From Cyanodermella asteris (Eukaryota; Ascomycota; Lecanoromycetes; Ostropales; Stictidaceae), in the NCBI GenBank assembly GCA_900618795.1, contig UYJD01000001.1:683221-747220 (forward strand): a DNA stretch of 64,000 nt. The letters are read 5' to 3'. Shown here one piece after another: positions 1 through 9,774 of this stretch (the first letter of the stretch is position 1; each line of letters begins with the position of its first letter). The notes beneath the pieces were generated by a model, which was given only the letters and a program-made list of their open reading frames with translations, was not told the DNA's origin and did not search any database. The position numbers were made by a program, and so were the translations under genes.

Positions 1-688
1 CGCACTATGATCGAAGCACGCTCGAAGCGCCGAGATGTTGGAGATGCGATAGCAGGAAAGCTAGCTGCAGGCTGCCTTTGCACCGGCGCCTGCGCTATCT
101 CTCATGCCGCCACCCACCATCAGCATCTCTGGCCGCCGGTACCTGCACCAGAAGTCCTCTCGGCCGGGCTACAAGCGAATAGGAAGACGCAGGACAGTAC
201 TCTATGCCGCGCGAGCTGCCACTAGCTGTGACTTCCGAGGTAGTCCAGCCTAGTGACCTGCCCGTGACCTGCTGCCCTCCGTTTCGTCACACTGCTCTGT
301 ACCTTATGGATAAGAACTGAAGCTCTCCGAAGTTCCAGCCCCGATGCTGCCGGGATCCAGCTCTCCCTACTATCTGTTGGAACGGTCTGAGAAGAAGCTT
401 GCTGCTGGAACACGCGGTTGATTTCGGATTTTCCAGCTAACTCGACGATTGTCACTGATCAGAGCTGGCAAATATCACGTTCATTGGAAGCACTCTTCAT
501 ATTAGATTGCCATTCCACACGCGACCCCATTTCATCTGAAAAAAAATATGTCCATGTTCAGCTGGTTGGCCTTCAGCCGCAACCGCAGGCCGGCCGTTTC
601 CCCACCTCATACGATTGTCTTAACATTTCAGTCTCCTCGTATTAGTCCTCAATGAGGCCATGTCCATCATCACTTGGTTGATCTCAAG
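1..688. other. Intergenic / upstream of O-methyltransferase
   Basis: No gene is supported here. Short open frames occur on both strands but none carries a recognisable motif. The last part is presumably the promoter and leader of the O-methyltransferase that starts at 689. Confidence 0.5.
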
Positions 689-2043
689 ATGAAAGCCCTT
701 AGCGACTTGAAACGAGACATTGTCAGCTCCATTGACGAGATTCAGGAATATCTGGAAGCGACTGGTCAACCAGGTCCTTCGTTCGATCGTGCTGCACCAC
801 CTGTATTTGCACTACCGGAGAAGCATGAAGATGCTCGGCAGAAGGCACTGGAGGCCGTGGACGAGCTAGCCGCACTTTTGCGAGGCCCGATACCTGACCT
901 GATGAACACTGTTAAGGCTACTGTGAGTTAATGTTCGTTGTCTTGACGCAGCGCTGACCATGCAGCAATTCCTTCATAGATCACTTCACTCCATAGCTCG
1001 ATTCCGCATCGCGGAAAAAATTGGCAAGGACGAACATGTGGCCTTCGACGAGCTTGCAAGTAGATGCGGTATAAGCAAAGAAAATGTCTCTCGTATCATG
1101 CGAGTGGCCATAACACACGGAATCTTCGAAGAGCAACGAGCGGGGTTTGTGAATCACAACGCAGCCTCGTGGGCATTGGCGACGCAACCTTCGTTCAGCA
1201 CGTTCATCAACCATTGCTATGAAGAGATCGTTCCTGCGCAACTCCGCGCTGCAGACGCCTTTAAGAAGTGGCCGACGACCGAGGATCCGACAGAGACAGC
1301 ATTTGCTTTGCTACACAATGAACCGGCCACTGCGTTTGACATATTCGCAAAAGACCCAGATCGAGCTCGAGATTTTGCAGATTCGATGATAATCCTTCAA
1401 TCGAACCCAGCTGTCGCGCTCTCCCACATCTGCGACAACTTTGACTGGCAGGGCGCCGAAGATGTGAGACTCGTTGACGTCGGTGGCTCTCACGGATCTC
1501 TCTGCGCTGCGCTGCTGCGCACCAACCCAAAGGCCACGGGAATCGTGCAAGACTTACTCGAGGTGGTGAAAGACGCGCAAGTTCCGCCCGATCTTGATGG
1601 CCGTCTCAAGTTCGAAGTGCAAGATTTCCTCCAGCCCCAAAAGACTCAGGCAGAGATATACATATTCCGATGGATCCTCCACGATTGGCCAGACAAGACG
1701 GTGGCGACAATCCTGCGAAATCAGATCCCGGCCCTGCGGCCTGGAGTACGGATCGTCATATGCGACGTTTGCATGCCGAAGCCAGGAACACTTCCCATTC
1801 TTGAAGAGCGGAGACTGAGGTGAGAGCAATTCTCAACGCGGTCAGATTGTTGGGATTAGGGCTAACAGATACAGGATGTTCGACCTCGGAATGAGGGTCA
1901 CTTTCAACGGAAAGGAGCGCGATGAAGAGGAATGGCGCAACGTACTTGCTCGGGCTGACCCTAGATTTGAACTGCGAAGTATCAGAACGCCGAAGGGATC
2001 ACAGCTCTCGATCATTGAGGTTGTGTGGGCGGCGCAGCTTTGA
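689..2043 (+). CDS. SAM-dependent O-methyltransferase (fungal secondary-metabolism type)
   Basis: Likely transfers a methyl group from S-adenosylmethionine to a hydroxyl of a small aromatic molecule, as the sterigmatocystin-type O-methyltransferases do. I read three exons, 689-922, 966-1819 and 1875-2043, giving 418 residues, a usual length for the family. The N-terminal half holds the dimerisation/winged-helix part (pattern SLHSIARFRIAEKI). The SAM motif VDVGGSHGSL lies near residue 246. The RWILHDWPD segment near 312-320 carries the expected catalytic histidine. The last exon restores the family's usual ending (MFDLGM...GKER...IIEVVW). The ATG at 689 is the first in frame; an in-frame TTG lies five codons upstream. 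Neighbours are not biosynthetic genes, so the substrate is unknown. Intron 1 is short (43 bp) and its acceptor is less certain than that of intron 2. Confidence 0.85.
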
Positions 2044-2594
2044 AGGACATGGAAATCGCACGCTTTGGACGGTTTCTCGTATGATTAGCGGTTGGCGGAA
2101 AAGAATTTCGACAAATACTGCCTCAAGTCAGATTCATCTTGCCACTCTGATCGTCTCACCCGTCGACACCGAATACCAGTTGTGCAATAGAGTAACAGTT
2201 TGCTGCCTCTTCGCCAGCTAGCTCACAATTGCAAACACATTGTATACGGTTACGTCTAACTGAACAGGCGCAGCCCATGATCCGGACCCTGCCTCTGGCA
2301 CAGCTTCGCAATCAGGCCAGGTCGCGAAGCAGATTGTTGAAGATTCTCTACATCAAATGTAACAAGCACACATGTGCTGTAGGTGGAGAGTAAAGCTGCC
2401 AATGCCGACGATCAAGAAGAGTCTTGGCGCACTCCAACAATGAAGTCAAAATACACACGCTAAGCGCGACGACGCGGCGGAAGGCATACGCAGAACCTGA
2501 ACCACCATCGCGGGCGTCTATACCAACAATTTCTCTTCCATAGTCGCAAGCTTGTCGTGATCAAATCTCTCCCGCGACAGGCCGTTGCACAATC
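2044..2594. other. Intergenic
   Basis: Spacer between the O-methyltransferase and the small membrane protein, both on the plus strand. I see no convincing gene or repeat; it should hold the 3' UTR of the first and the promoter of the second. Confidence 0.5.
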
Positions 2595-3080
2595 ATGTCC
2601 TGGTGGACCACGATCGGCAAAGTCCTCTGGACGCTGGTCCTCTTCCCAATCCTCTACCTCCTCGAGCACCTCCTCGCCCTGCTCATTCTCATCCTCGCAC
2701 CAGTCTTGCACATCCTTCAATACGCAATCCATTTGCTCCTCTTCCCCCTACGCTTTCTCGCCAAATTCGAAACCTTGTACATTTTTTTCGGTACCGCCAC
2801 TGTGTTGGGCTTGATCACCGGCCTAATTGTCTACGCTACGTTCTACATAATCGGGCCAAGTTTTGGGACGCAGAGAGAAGTAGGCGCGGAGCCACCTCGC
2901 ACGGCGGCTTCGTATAGAGCGGAGAGGGCGGATAGGAAGGCGCGAATGGGGCGGGAGAGGGCATCTCTGGGATTAATGCCGAATAGGTCGGCTGGGGTCG
3001 TGAAATTGGAGGATGGGCAAAACGCACCAACGGCGATGATGGGGACTATGATCTTGGAGGAGGCCTCCTCTTCAGAATGA
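2595..3080 (+). CDS. Small multi-pass membrane protein, unknown function
   Basis: A single exon encodes 161 residues. I do not recognise the family by name. Residues 8 to about 60 are almost entirely hydrophobic (WTLVLFPILYLLEHLLALLI and following), enough for two membrane spans. A third span lies around residues 64-90, just after a short KFETLYIFFG turn. The C-terminal 65 residues are polar, with many Arg/Ala (SYRAERADRKARMGRER), and probably face the cytosol or nucleoplasm. The clear boundary between hydrophobic block and charged tail, and the absence of low-complexity filler, make it a believable gene. It could belong to the short ER or nuclear-membrane proteins conserved in Pezizomycotina, but that is inference. 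Confidence 0.7.
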   Translation: MSWWTTIGKVLWTLVLFPILYLLEHLLALLILILAPVLHILQYAIHLLLFPLRFLAKFETLYIFFGTATVLGLITGLIVYATFYIIGPSFGTQREVGAEPPRTAASYRAERADRKARMGRERASLGLMPNRSAGVVKLEDGQNAPTAMMGTMILEEASSSE

Positions 3081-5268
3081 AACGGCTCACCATTAATCAC
3101 ATGGAATTCGAGATCAGTTTTGAGCGGTATATGGGCTTCGGGGCACAAGCCGCTGCTTCGGCAGTATTCATCACTCCCGTATTGCGTTGGCTCAAACTAC
3201 ACGCATTTGCCGAGCTGGGTCTTGAGCGTCGGTTGCCATACGAAAGCCGAAGCTTGAGGGTTCGAGTTGGGCTTGGGCTCGAGCCTTACATGCCAGCACA
3301 TTGCATACGTAAGACGACTGCAGAATCTCGCTGAGTCAACATTTGATAAGATAGCTCAATCATCGAGACGTGTGGGATCGTCAATGGAGCACAGGTCAGA
3401 CCGTCAGCCAAGGACTTAACGCGTGTGAAGGATGGCTTGGCTGAACAAGTGGCTTTCCCACGCAGAGACAGGCCAACAGGCTGAGATGGTTTCGGGTTAT
3501 CGGGTCCTGGCCGGAGGAAGAGAGACACGAGCAGGCTGTGTCGAAGTCAGGTACCTGTCTCCACCCTTGTCTTGACGTGCCTGATCACGGAGATGATTGT
3601 AAGGCGTTGAACCAGGACAGAGGTGACGCGGCGTCGGGATAACTCCAGGCCGTAAACAATACCGTGCTTTGCTACTATTGAATAAGCTGCTGACGAGGCC
3701 TCGTTGGCGTGACAGGCATCATGGTTGGTACATTGTTGTTCCGACTTGTTCGTGACAGGAAGTCAGTTATCGAGATGCAAAGCAAGAATGACAACCTGGA
3801 GAGCAGCGCAGAGATGCCATGCCTCGATCAAATCATGTCGCGTCGACCATGTCGCATGTAGCGCCGAGTATGTAGTAGTCGATGACCAGTACAAGGCGGG
3901 AAGCAAAGGTCGCTGCCGGTGTCCTCTACAGCAGTGCAATTGAGCACCCGGCCAAGTACCTAGCTGACCACTTAGCTCACTTCCATACAAAGCTAAAGCA
4001 TACATCTAGACAAGCATCCAAATCGATCACGATGATAGCTGTAAACTGCAGCATAGCGATCGGTCCACAAAGAAGGCCGGCATATGCTCCTCCGGTCACA
4101 GAGAGAGGGGGCCTTCTTCTCCGCACGATCAGCTGTTGTCTATGGTGAGGGGACACGCGGATCCAGAGTCCCACAGCCATTCGTCGCTCAATCAGATAAC
4201 GCCCTTCCATGCACCCTTCATCACTAATCATGAGCTAACAAAACTGATTGCAAAACCTTGTTCCATCCTGATCACCATCTCCGTGGCGTGTAGCACAGCA
4301 TCGCCGAAGCATCCCATGTCTCACCAAATCTGTTATCTTGTGCCAAGGGGGGCTCATCATCATCATCGCACTAGAATCCATAATCCTGCAGCCGTTTCTG
4401 CCCATTATTGCGGCAGTGGCTGGCATGCTGTTCACATCGCTTGTTAATTGCTGATCTCTCATTTGTCTTTTTGCGCAGATCGGATGGCAGGGGTTCCGAA
4501 ACCTTCATTTCCTCCAACCGCCGTTCCTCACATTGACGCTGCAAAATGCTTCCCTCGCCCCGCATCCGCTGCTGGAATTTTACACGACCATCCTGTGCTC
4601 CGGCGCGCTGTCGTTCTTGCATCCTGTCACAGGAAAATTTCTCGCCGAGCTGGACGACGCGTCGCAGCTCACAGCCTCCATTGCGTGCCCGAGTCCGCAG
4701 GCAAGCCCTCTCACGGCAAACCGGTGGCGCAAAGACTGGGCAGATGCGTAACGGCCAGTTCTTGGGTCGAGCAAGAATGCTGCTAAGCCAGATGCAACCA
4801 CGGGCTGGTGCTGCTGCTGAGCGGACTACAGCCACGGTGTGCTTCAGAGTTTGAATCTCCAACCAAAGAGCCTTTTACGATGTTCACCCATACTGCTTTG
4901 GGCGCTGGCCAGGCCGGCCGGCCTACTTTTTCTCCCATAGAAGACGTTTTTGCGCCCCCTGCCTTCCCCAAAGGGTGTCCTGAATGTACACTAGGCCGTA
5001 TTTGATCTTGACTCTTGCCTTTGCCTGACCCTTAACGCGGTTACTAGAAGACGCTTGTCCTCGGATGCTCTCTTGCCATCCCTGGACTCGATTTCACCGT
5101 GCTTTGTCCCCGACCCGCAACCCAGTGGCTTGGGCTTTCTGACAGGTGACGACTACCGGCATCCGGTTGCCCCGATCCTGTTTTCGTTTGCCATATAGAA
5201 GCGTTCGACCTGACGTTACTCTTTGATCTTGCGTTCGGAGTACATTTGAATCGATAATTCTCCTCAGG
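3081..5268. other. Long intergenic stretch (2.2 kb)
   Basis: No gene can be supported. Between about 4371 and 4862 several frames stay open at once on both strands. The plus frame ending at 4751 follows an acceptor-like CTTTTTGCGCAG and could be an exon of an unrecognised gene, but nothing in it matches a family I know. A short CAT trinucleotide run lies near 4354-4366. The last few hundred bases should be the promoter of the DOMON/b561 gene. Confidence 0.4.
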
Positions 5269-6629
5269 ATGGTCAAGCTCTCTGCCTTCGGCCTTGCGGG
5301 TGCGTATATATGGCAATGCTCACATTAGTATTCCATTGACAATTCATAGCCCTCCTGCCGGCCGCAATGGCACAAATCAGATACGTGGAGTCGCAGTCGA
5401 ACCTCATGTTCAACATGAGCACCGCACAAGCAGCGTCCGGATCCGGGACGGACATCCACTTCAACATGTCCATTCCGAAATCGAACGGCTGGGGCGCCAT
5501 CGGCGTCGGAACAATGATGGCGGACGCACTCATTTTCCTACTCCTTCCAGACAGCACGAACGGAAGCACCATCTCGCTGCGTACGACGACAGGCCACATC
5601 ATGCCCAGGCCCGTTTCAGGAATGACTCTAGACGTGTTGAGCGGCAGTGCCGAAGGCGACATGTACATGGCATCAGCAATTTGCAGGGCATGCCAGACCT
5701 GGAGTGACGGATCGCTGGACACGTCGAGCACATCGCAGTCGTTCGTGTATGCTGTCGGTCCCGGAGCCAGCGGCGTCTCGGGATCAGGGCAGAACGCGAA
5801 CATCATGATGCACAGCTATCACGGCCAGTTCACCGTCGACATGACCAAAGCCGCCGCCGCCGCCGCCGCCGCTGCAGCCTCCAACTCCGCCTCCCCCAAC
5901 AGCGGCAGCGGATCGTCCTCGTCAAGCTCCTCGGGCGTGAGCGCCTCCACCATGGCGGTGCCTCCCCCTTACAACCTCGTCGTGGCGCATGCAGCAATTT
6001 TCGGAATCACCTTCGGCATCCTCCTGCCCCTTGGCGTCGTCCTCCTTCGCATCAACTCCCTGGGCTGGGTCCCGCACGCCGCCGTGCAGGGACTCGGTTC
6101 GCTGCTCGCCGTCGCCGGACTCGGCATCGCAATCCACATGTCGCTGGTCAGCACGCCTTTCCGGGATTTCCGTGCTTACCACCAGATCATCGGCTTGGTG
6201 ACGATCAGCTTGTTGCTCCTGAACGCCTTCCTGGGCATGGCGCACCACGTTGCATTCATGAAGGTCAAGAAGAGGACCGTGGTGACGTATTTTCATCTCT
6301 GGGCTGGACGGGCGGTCATGCTGCTGGGAATTCTCAACTTGATTTTGTGAGTACCGTCGACATTGCGGAATGAAACATGGGAATCCGAATACTGACAATT
6401 GCATTCTAGTGGCATCCTTCTCACCCAGAACAGAGCCGGCGCTATCGGTGTTGGCGTCGCTGGTCTATTTGTCTATCTCGTGACTTTCGCGGTCGCCACT
6501 TTCTTGAAGTTGCGCGGTAGGAAGGCCACCAGAATCGCGTCGAACGACCGCGGGAATTCACTTGGAGGTGAGGAGCGCATTGTGTCGGACAAGCCCGTCA
6601 ATAGCGATGGTGCACAGTCGCATTTGTGA
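5269..6629 (+). CDS. Secreted DOMON (CDH-type cytochrome) plus cytochrome b561 membrane protein
   Basis: Probably moves electrons across a membrane: an extracellular heme domain joined to a b561 transmembrane domain. Exons are 5269-5299, 5350-6346 and 6410-6629, giving 415 residues. The first exon supplies the start of a signal peptide (MVKLSAFGLA|ALLPAAMA). Residues about 20-180 resemble the cytochrome domain of cellobiose dehydrogenase (NGWGAIGVGTMM and a later MMHSYHGQF, which offer Met and His as possible heme ligands). Ten alanines encoded by a GCC-rich run and a Ser/Gly-rich linker follow. Five or so hydrophobic helices follow, with spaced histidines (HAAIFGITFG, HMSL, YHQIIG, AHHVAFM, YFHLWAGR) typical of b561 proteins. 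The C-terminal tail is short and polar. The electron donor and acceptor cannot be told from sequence. Confidence 0.85.
5850..5879 (+). repeat. GCC trinucleotide run encoding poly-alanine
   Basis: Seven GCC codons followed by GCT, GCA and GCC encode ten alanines. The run lies in the linker between the heme domain and the membrane domain of the DOMON/b561 protein. Such runs often vary in length between strains. Confidence 0.9.
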
Positions 6630-6786
6630 AGCCAACGTTCACACTTATGACCCCATATACCCTATCGGCTGGACCTACTATGATTGCGGCTCTTTGATAG
6701 CCTTCTATACTATCATCATTGCAACGAATTATGAAACCTACAGGGTTTTCCAGTCGATGCCATGCCTTGCTTCCAGAGCATTTCGT

Positions 6787-8958
6787 TCACTTCTTTTCTT
6801 GCTTGCCCGTCGGAATTGAAAACAGCACAGCCGGCTTTCCATGCTTAAAAGCCCTGTCGACCCTGTAGTAACCCTTCCTCTCAAACTGAATGATGTCGTC
6901 CTCCTTCAACTCTGCAACGTTGACATCTGCCAGCCCGTCCGTCCGAAATTCGGTTTTGGTGTTCACAAAATCAAATACATCATCCTCATCCTCCAGCTTG
7001 TCTTTTGTGATCAAGTAATCAAAGTCAACCAGCTCGACAGGAATGAGCTCCTGGGCAGGAGCGTTCGCCAGCCAGGTTACCTTCTTCTCCGTCTTCTTGA
7101 CGTCACCCTGCAGATTAAGGTCCATCTCAATGGCGGTCACCGTTTTGAAACCTTTCAGAGGGTTGATTGAGTGGCTGATGTTACGCACGATAGCGTTGCC
7201 CCAGGTCATGAGAGTAATTTCCTCACCCTCTGCGAAACTGGCGGCATCCTCCTGCTCGATAATGATCTCTGACGAGAATACCACTTTCTTCACACCGACA
7301 TCCGGGTTCTTGGGGTGTTTGGGCCGCTCCTCAGTGTACGGCGCTGCGCGCGCCCCTTTGATCGTGCAGGTGACGGCATTCTCCTTCAGGATCACAGTAT
7401 GACGCGGTGCGACAGGGTCAATGTACTTTTTGTTAGTCGCCCAGAAAGCAGTCCAGTCGAGGGTGACAATATTGCGAGATGGACCCTGTTTGAGGATGAA
7501 CTCGCGCAGAGCACCGATAGTCATTCCTCGACGCCGGACGCCACGCACGGTTGGGAAACGGGGATCGTCCCAACCCCATACGAGACCCTTGTCGACAAAT
7601 TTGGTGAGCTTACGCTTCGAGAGGAAAGTCCGAACAAAGTTCATGCGGGCAAAATCCCAGATATGGACCTTACGAACGCCCAGCGCCTCCTGCATCCACT
7701 CGTACTGTGGGTTGCGGTCACGATACTCGATGGTCCTGAGAGAGTGCGTGACGCCCTCTAGCGCGTCCACGATAGGTACGCAAAAGTCGTAGGTCGGGTA
7801 CATTTTCCATGCCGAGCCAGTACGGTGATGAGGTTCCAGATTGCAGCGGTAGATGACGGGGTCGCGCATGGCTTTGTTGGGATTGTCGACGGACACTTTT
7901 GCGCGAATACAGTATGTCAAACCCTCTGTGCTGCCATTTTTCATCTCCTCAAACTTGGCCAGGTTGGTTTCAACCGATTCGTTTCGTCGAGCGCTCTCGA
8001 TACCGTCCATCCGCTCCGCTCGCATCTTCTCCAGTGGAGTGTCATCGGCGTAAGCTTTGCCCTCGCCAATCATCTTGACAGCCATCTCATACATTTGTTG
8101 GAAATAGTCGCTCGAGTAAGTCGTCTGATCGGGGCGAATGCCCATCATTGCCAGATCCTCGATGATGGCGTCCTGAAACTCTTGCTTCTCCTTGCTGGGA
8201 TTGGTGTCGTCGAAGCGGCAGATCAGCTTGCCACCAGGGTAAGCCTCGTGAGCAAAGTAGTCGTTGAGTAGTGCTGCCTTCGCGTGACCAATGTGCAAGT
8301 AGCCGGACGGCTCAGGAGGGAATCGAGTGACGACGCCCTTTTCAGTGTCCTTCAATGCGATGTCGTAGCTGGCACCTGCAGCAGCCTTTGCCGCTCTCTT
8401 CTCGGTAGATGCGGATGTGAGAGATTGGACGGCACCTGGTAGCCATTCGGCGTTGGTCTCCTCAATGAATTGGTACCATCGCGTCAGATTAACCAGGGCA
8501 CCCCTCTTGACGGCAGAAGCAGCAGGCCTGTTTCCTCGAATGGCACCATACAGAGCAAGATCGGCAGCTGAGAGCGAATAACCCACTACATAAGTGCGCA
8601 ATAGTAGGTGGGCGTCGAGCTCATTCAAGTGTGGCTCCAGGGCTTTGAAGTCGGTTTTATAGAAGCCGTCAATGCGGGCCGATATCCACTCGTCAACCTG
8701 GCTCTCCTTGGCCTGTTGCAGCGAGGGCAGCAAGCCTGTGAAGTGCTTGATGATGGACACAGTACCCGAAATGGTCTCGGAGGCGACTTTCAGCTCTGGT
8801 GTCTCGCTAGCTCCATCCTCTATGAAAATATTGATCTGGTGATTGGGGTCTGTTTTGACGTAGGACGCGACCAAGACTGAGGGCAGGACTGAGGCCTGTT
8901 GCGCTTTGCTGGACACCACAAGCGTCACCATTCTGATTTCCTGGCTATGGACTGGCAT
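6787..8958 (-). CDS. GUS1: Glutamyl-tRNA synthetase, cytosolic
   Basis: Charges tRNA-Glu with glutamate in the cytosol. One exon encodes 723 residues, close to yeast Gus1. Residues about 1-190 form a GST-like N-terminal domain, which in the family binds the Arc1/p43-type cofactor. The class I catalytic core follows. The HIGH signature is in RFPPEPSGYLHIGHAKA near residues 210-227. The KMSKS counterpart is LSKRKLTKF near residue 445. The C-terminal beta-barrel anticodon-binding part runs to a Lys-rich end. This is the eukaryotic/archaeal GluRS type, not the bacterial type used in mitochondria. The start gives MPVHSQEIR before MVTLVV; the second ATG, nine codons on, is also possible. A perfect TGAGTCA lies about 57 bp upstream of the start. 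Confidence 0.96.
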   Translation of the reverse strand: MPVHSQEIRMVTLVVSSKAQQASVLPSVLVASYVKTDPNHQINIFIEDGASETPELKVASETISGTVSIIKHFTGLLPSLQQAKESQVDEWISARIDGFYKTDFKALEPHLNELDAHLLLRTYVVGYSLSAADLALYGAIRGNRPAASAVKRGALVNLTRWYQFIEETNAEWLPGAVQSLTSASTEKRAAKAAAGASYDIALKDTEKGVVTRFPPEPSGYLHIGHAKAALLNDYFAHEAYPGGKLICRFDDTNPSKEKQEFQDAIIEDLAMMGIRPDQTTYSSDYFQQMYEMAVKMIGEGKAYADDTPLEKMRAERMDGIESARRNESVETNLAKFEEMKNGSTEGLTYCIRAKVSVDNPNKAMRDPVIYRCNLEPHHRTGSAWKMYPTYDFCVPIVDALEGVTHSLRTIEYRDRNPQYEWMQEALGVRKVHIWDFARMNFVRTFLSKRKLTKFVDKGLVWGWDDPRFPTVRGVRRRGMTIGALREFILKQGPSRNIVTLDWTAFWATNKKYIDPVAPRHTVILKENAVTCTIKGARAAPYTEERPKHPKNPDVGVKKVVFSSEIIIEQEDAASFAEGEEITLMTWGNAIVRNISHSINPLKGFKTVTAIEMDLNLQGDVKKTEKKVTWLANAPAQELIPVELVDFDYLITKDKLEDEDDVFDFVNTKTEFRTDGLADVNVAELKEDDIIQFERKGYYRVDRAFKHGKPAVLFSIPTGKQEKK

Positions 8959-9774
8959 ACAAAGAAAGCGAGCACAGGACGGTAGACTTATGAAGAGACA
9001 AGATCGTGACTTTCTGAGTCAAATTGTATTCATGCAACGGACAAATCTCCGGACCCCACTCTGAACCGTTATGCAGTGTGAACTCAGCGTAATCATTTCC
9101 CTTTGGGTCACGAGATGTGGAAACAGCATACGGTTACACAGTCGCTCTGTTTGACAATACAAGCGGATCTGTAACCACATCAGAGAGCACCCAGAGATAC
9201 ACCAGACCGCTTTCTGCCAACCGGTGTCTCTCTTCCTGCCCCCGCCTGTTTCGACAACCCGGAACGGAAATCATTCTCAAACCAGCTGCTTGGACGAAAA
9301 CTGGTCTGCGACTCACTTAGGAGCGTCAAAGGCTGCGATGCTGAAGCAGTGTATCATGGCTCCCTAGATTACGGATTGCAAGGTTATTGTAGTTCTCACC
9401 AATCGCCATCAGCGCAACGTTCATATACGACGATTCAGCACTCCTGGCAATTTGTAATTTGTGGACATCGGGGCAAGCTCAAGTAGACATTGTATTGGGA
9501 AGCCAAAGCCTACAATCCAGTTCCCGTCAGGAACAAGTACATTCGTACAAGCAGCAGACTCCCGCCCCGTGCATCTGTAAATCAGGCACTTTTGGTCGTA
9601 GCCTCAGGCAACCGAGACCTACTTGAAAGATCATAACGCCGTTGTTGCACCTCTCATTCCTCCGCATACAAGTACACCATGCCTCAGGGCCATGCCTGAA
9701 GACGTCGTCGCACCAGTTGCCCTCGGAGCCTTGCCGAAATCAGATCTAAAATGCATACCCGCCCTATTAGTCTA
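8959..9774. other. Intergenic between GluRS and INO80
   Basis: Both flanking genes are on the minus strand, so this holds the GluRS promoter and the INO80 3' UTR. I see no convincing gene. Confidence 0.5.
9015..9021. promoter_or_regulatory. Gcn4/CpcA-type site TGASTCA upstream of GluRS
   Basis: A perfect TGAGTCA (TGACTCA on the other strand) lies about 57 bp upstream of the GluRS start codon. This is the consensus bound by the bZIP activator of general amino acid control (Gcn4/CPC1/CpcA). Several such 7-mers occur by chance in 64 kb, so only its position makes it interesting. Confidence 0.4.

Noticed and set aside
4371-4862. Several long overlapping frames on both strands, the longest 163 codons on the minus strand
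   Set aside because: Many frames open at once reflects GC-rich composition; none shows a motif. The plus frame ending at 4751 after a possible acceptor was the best, but it has no recognisable family.
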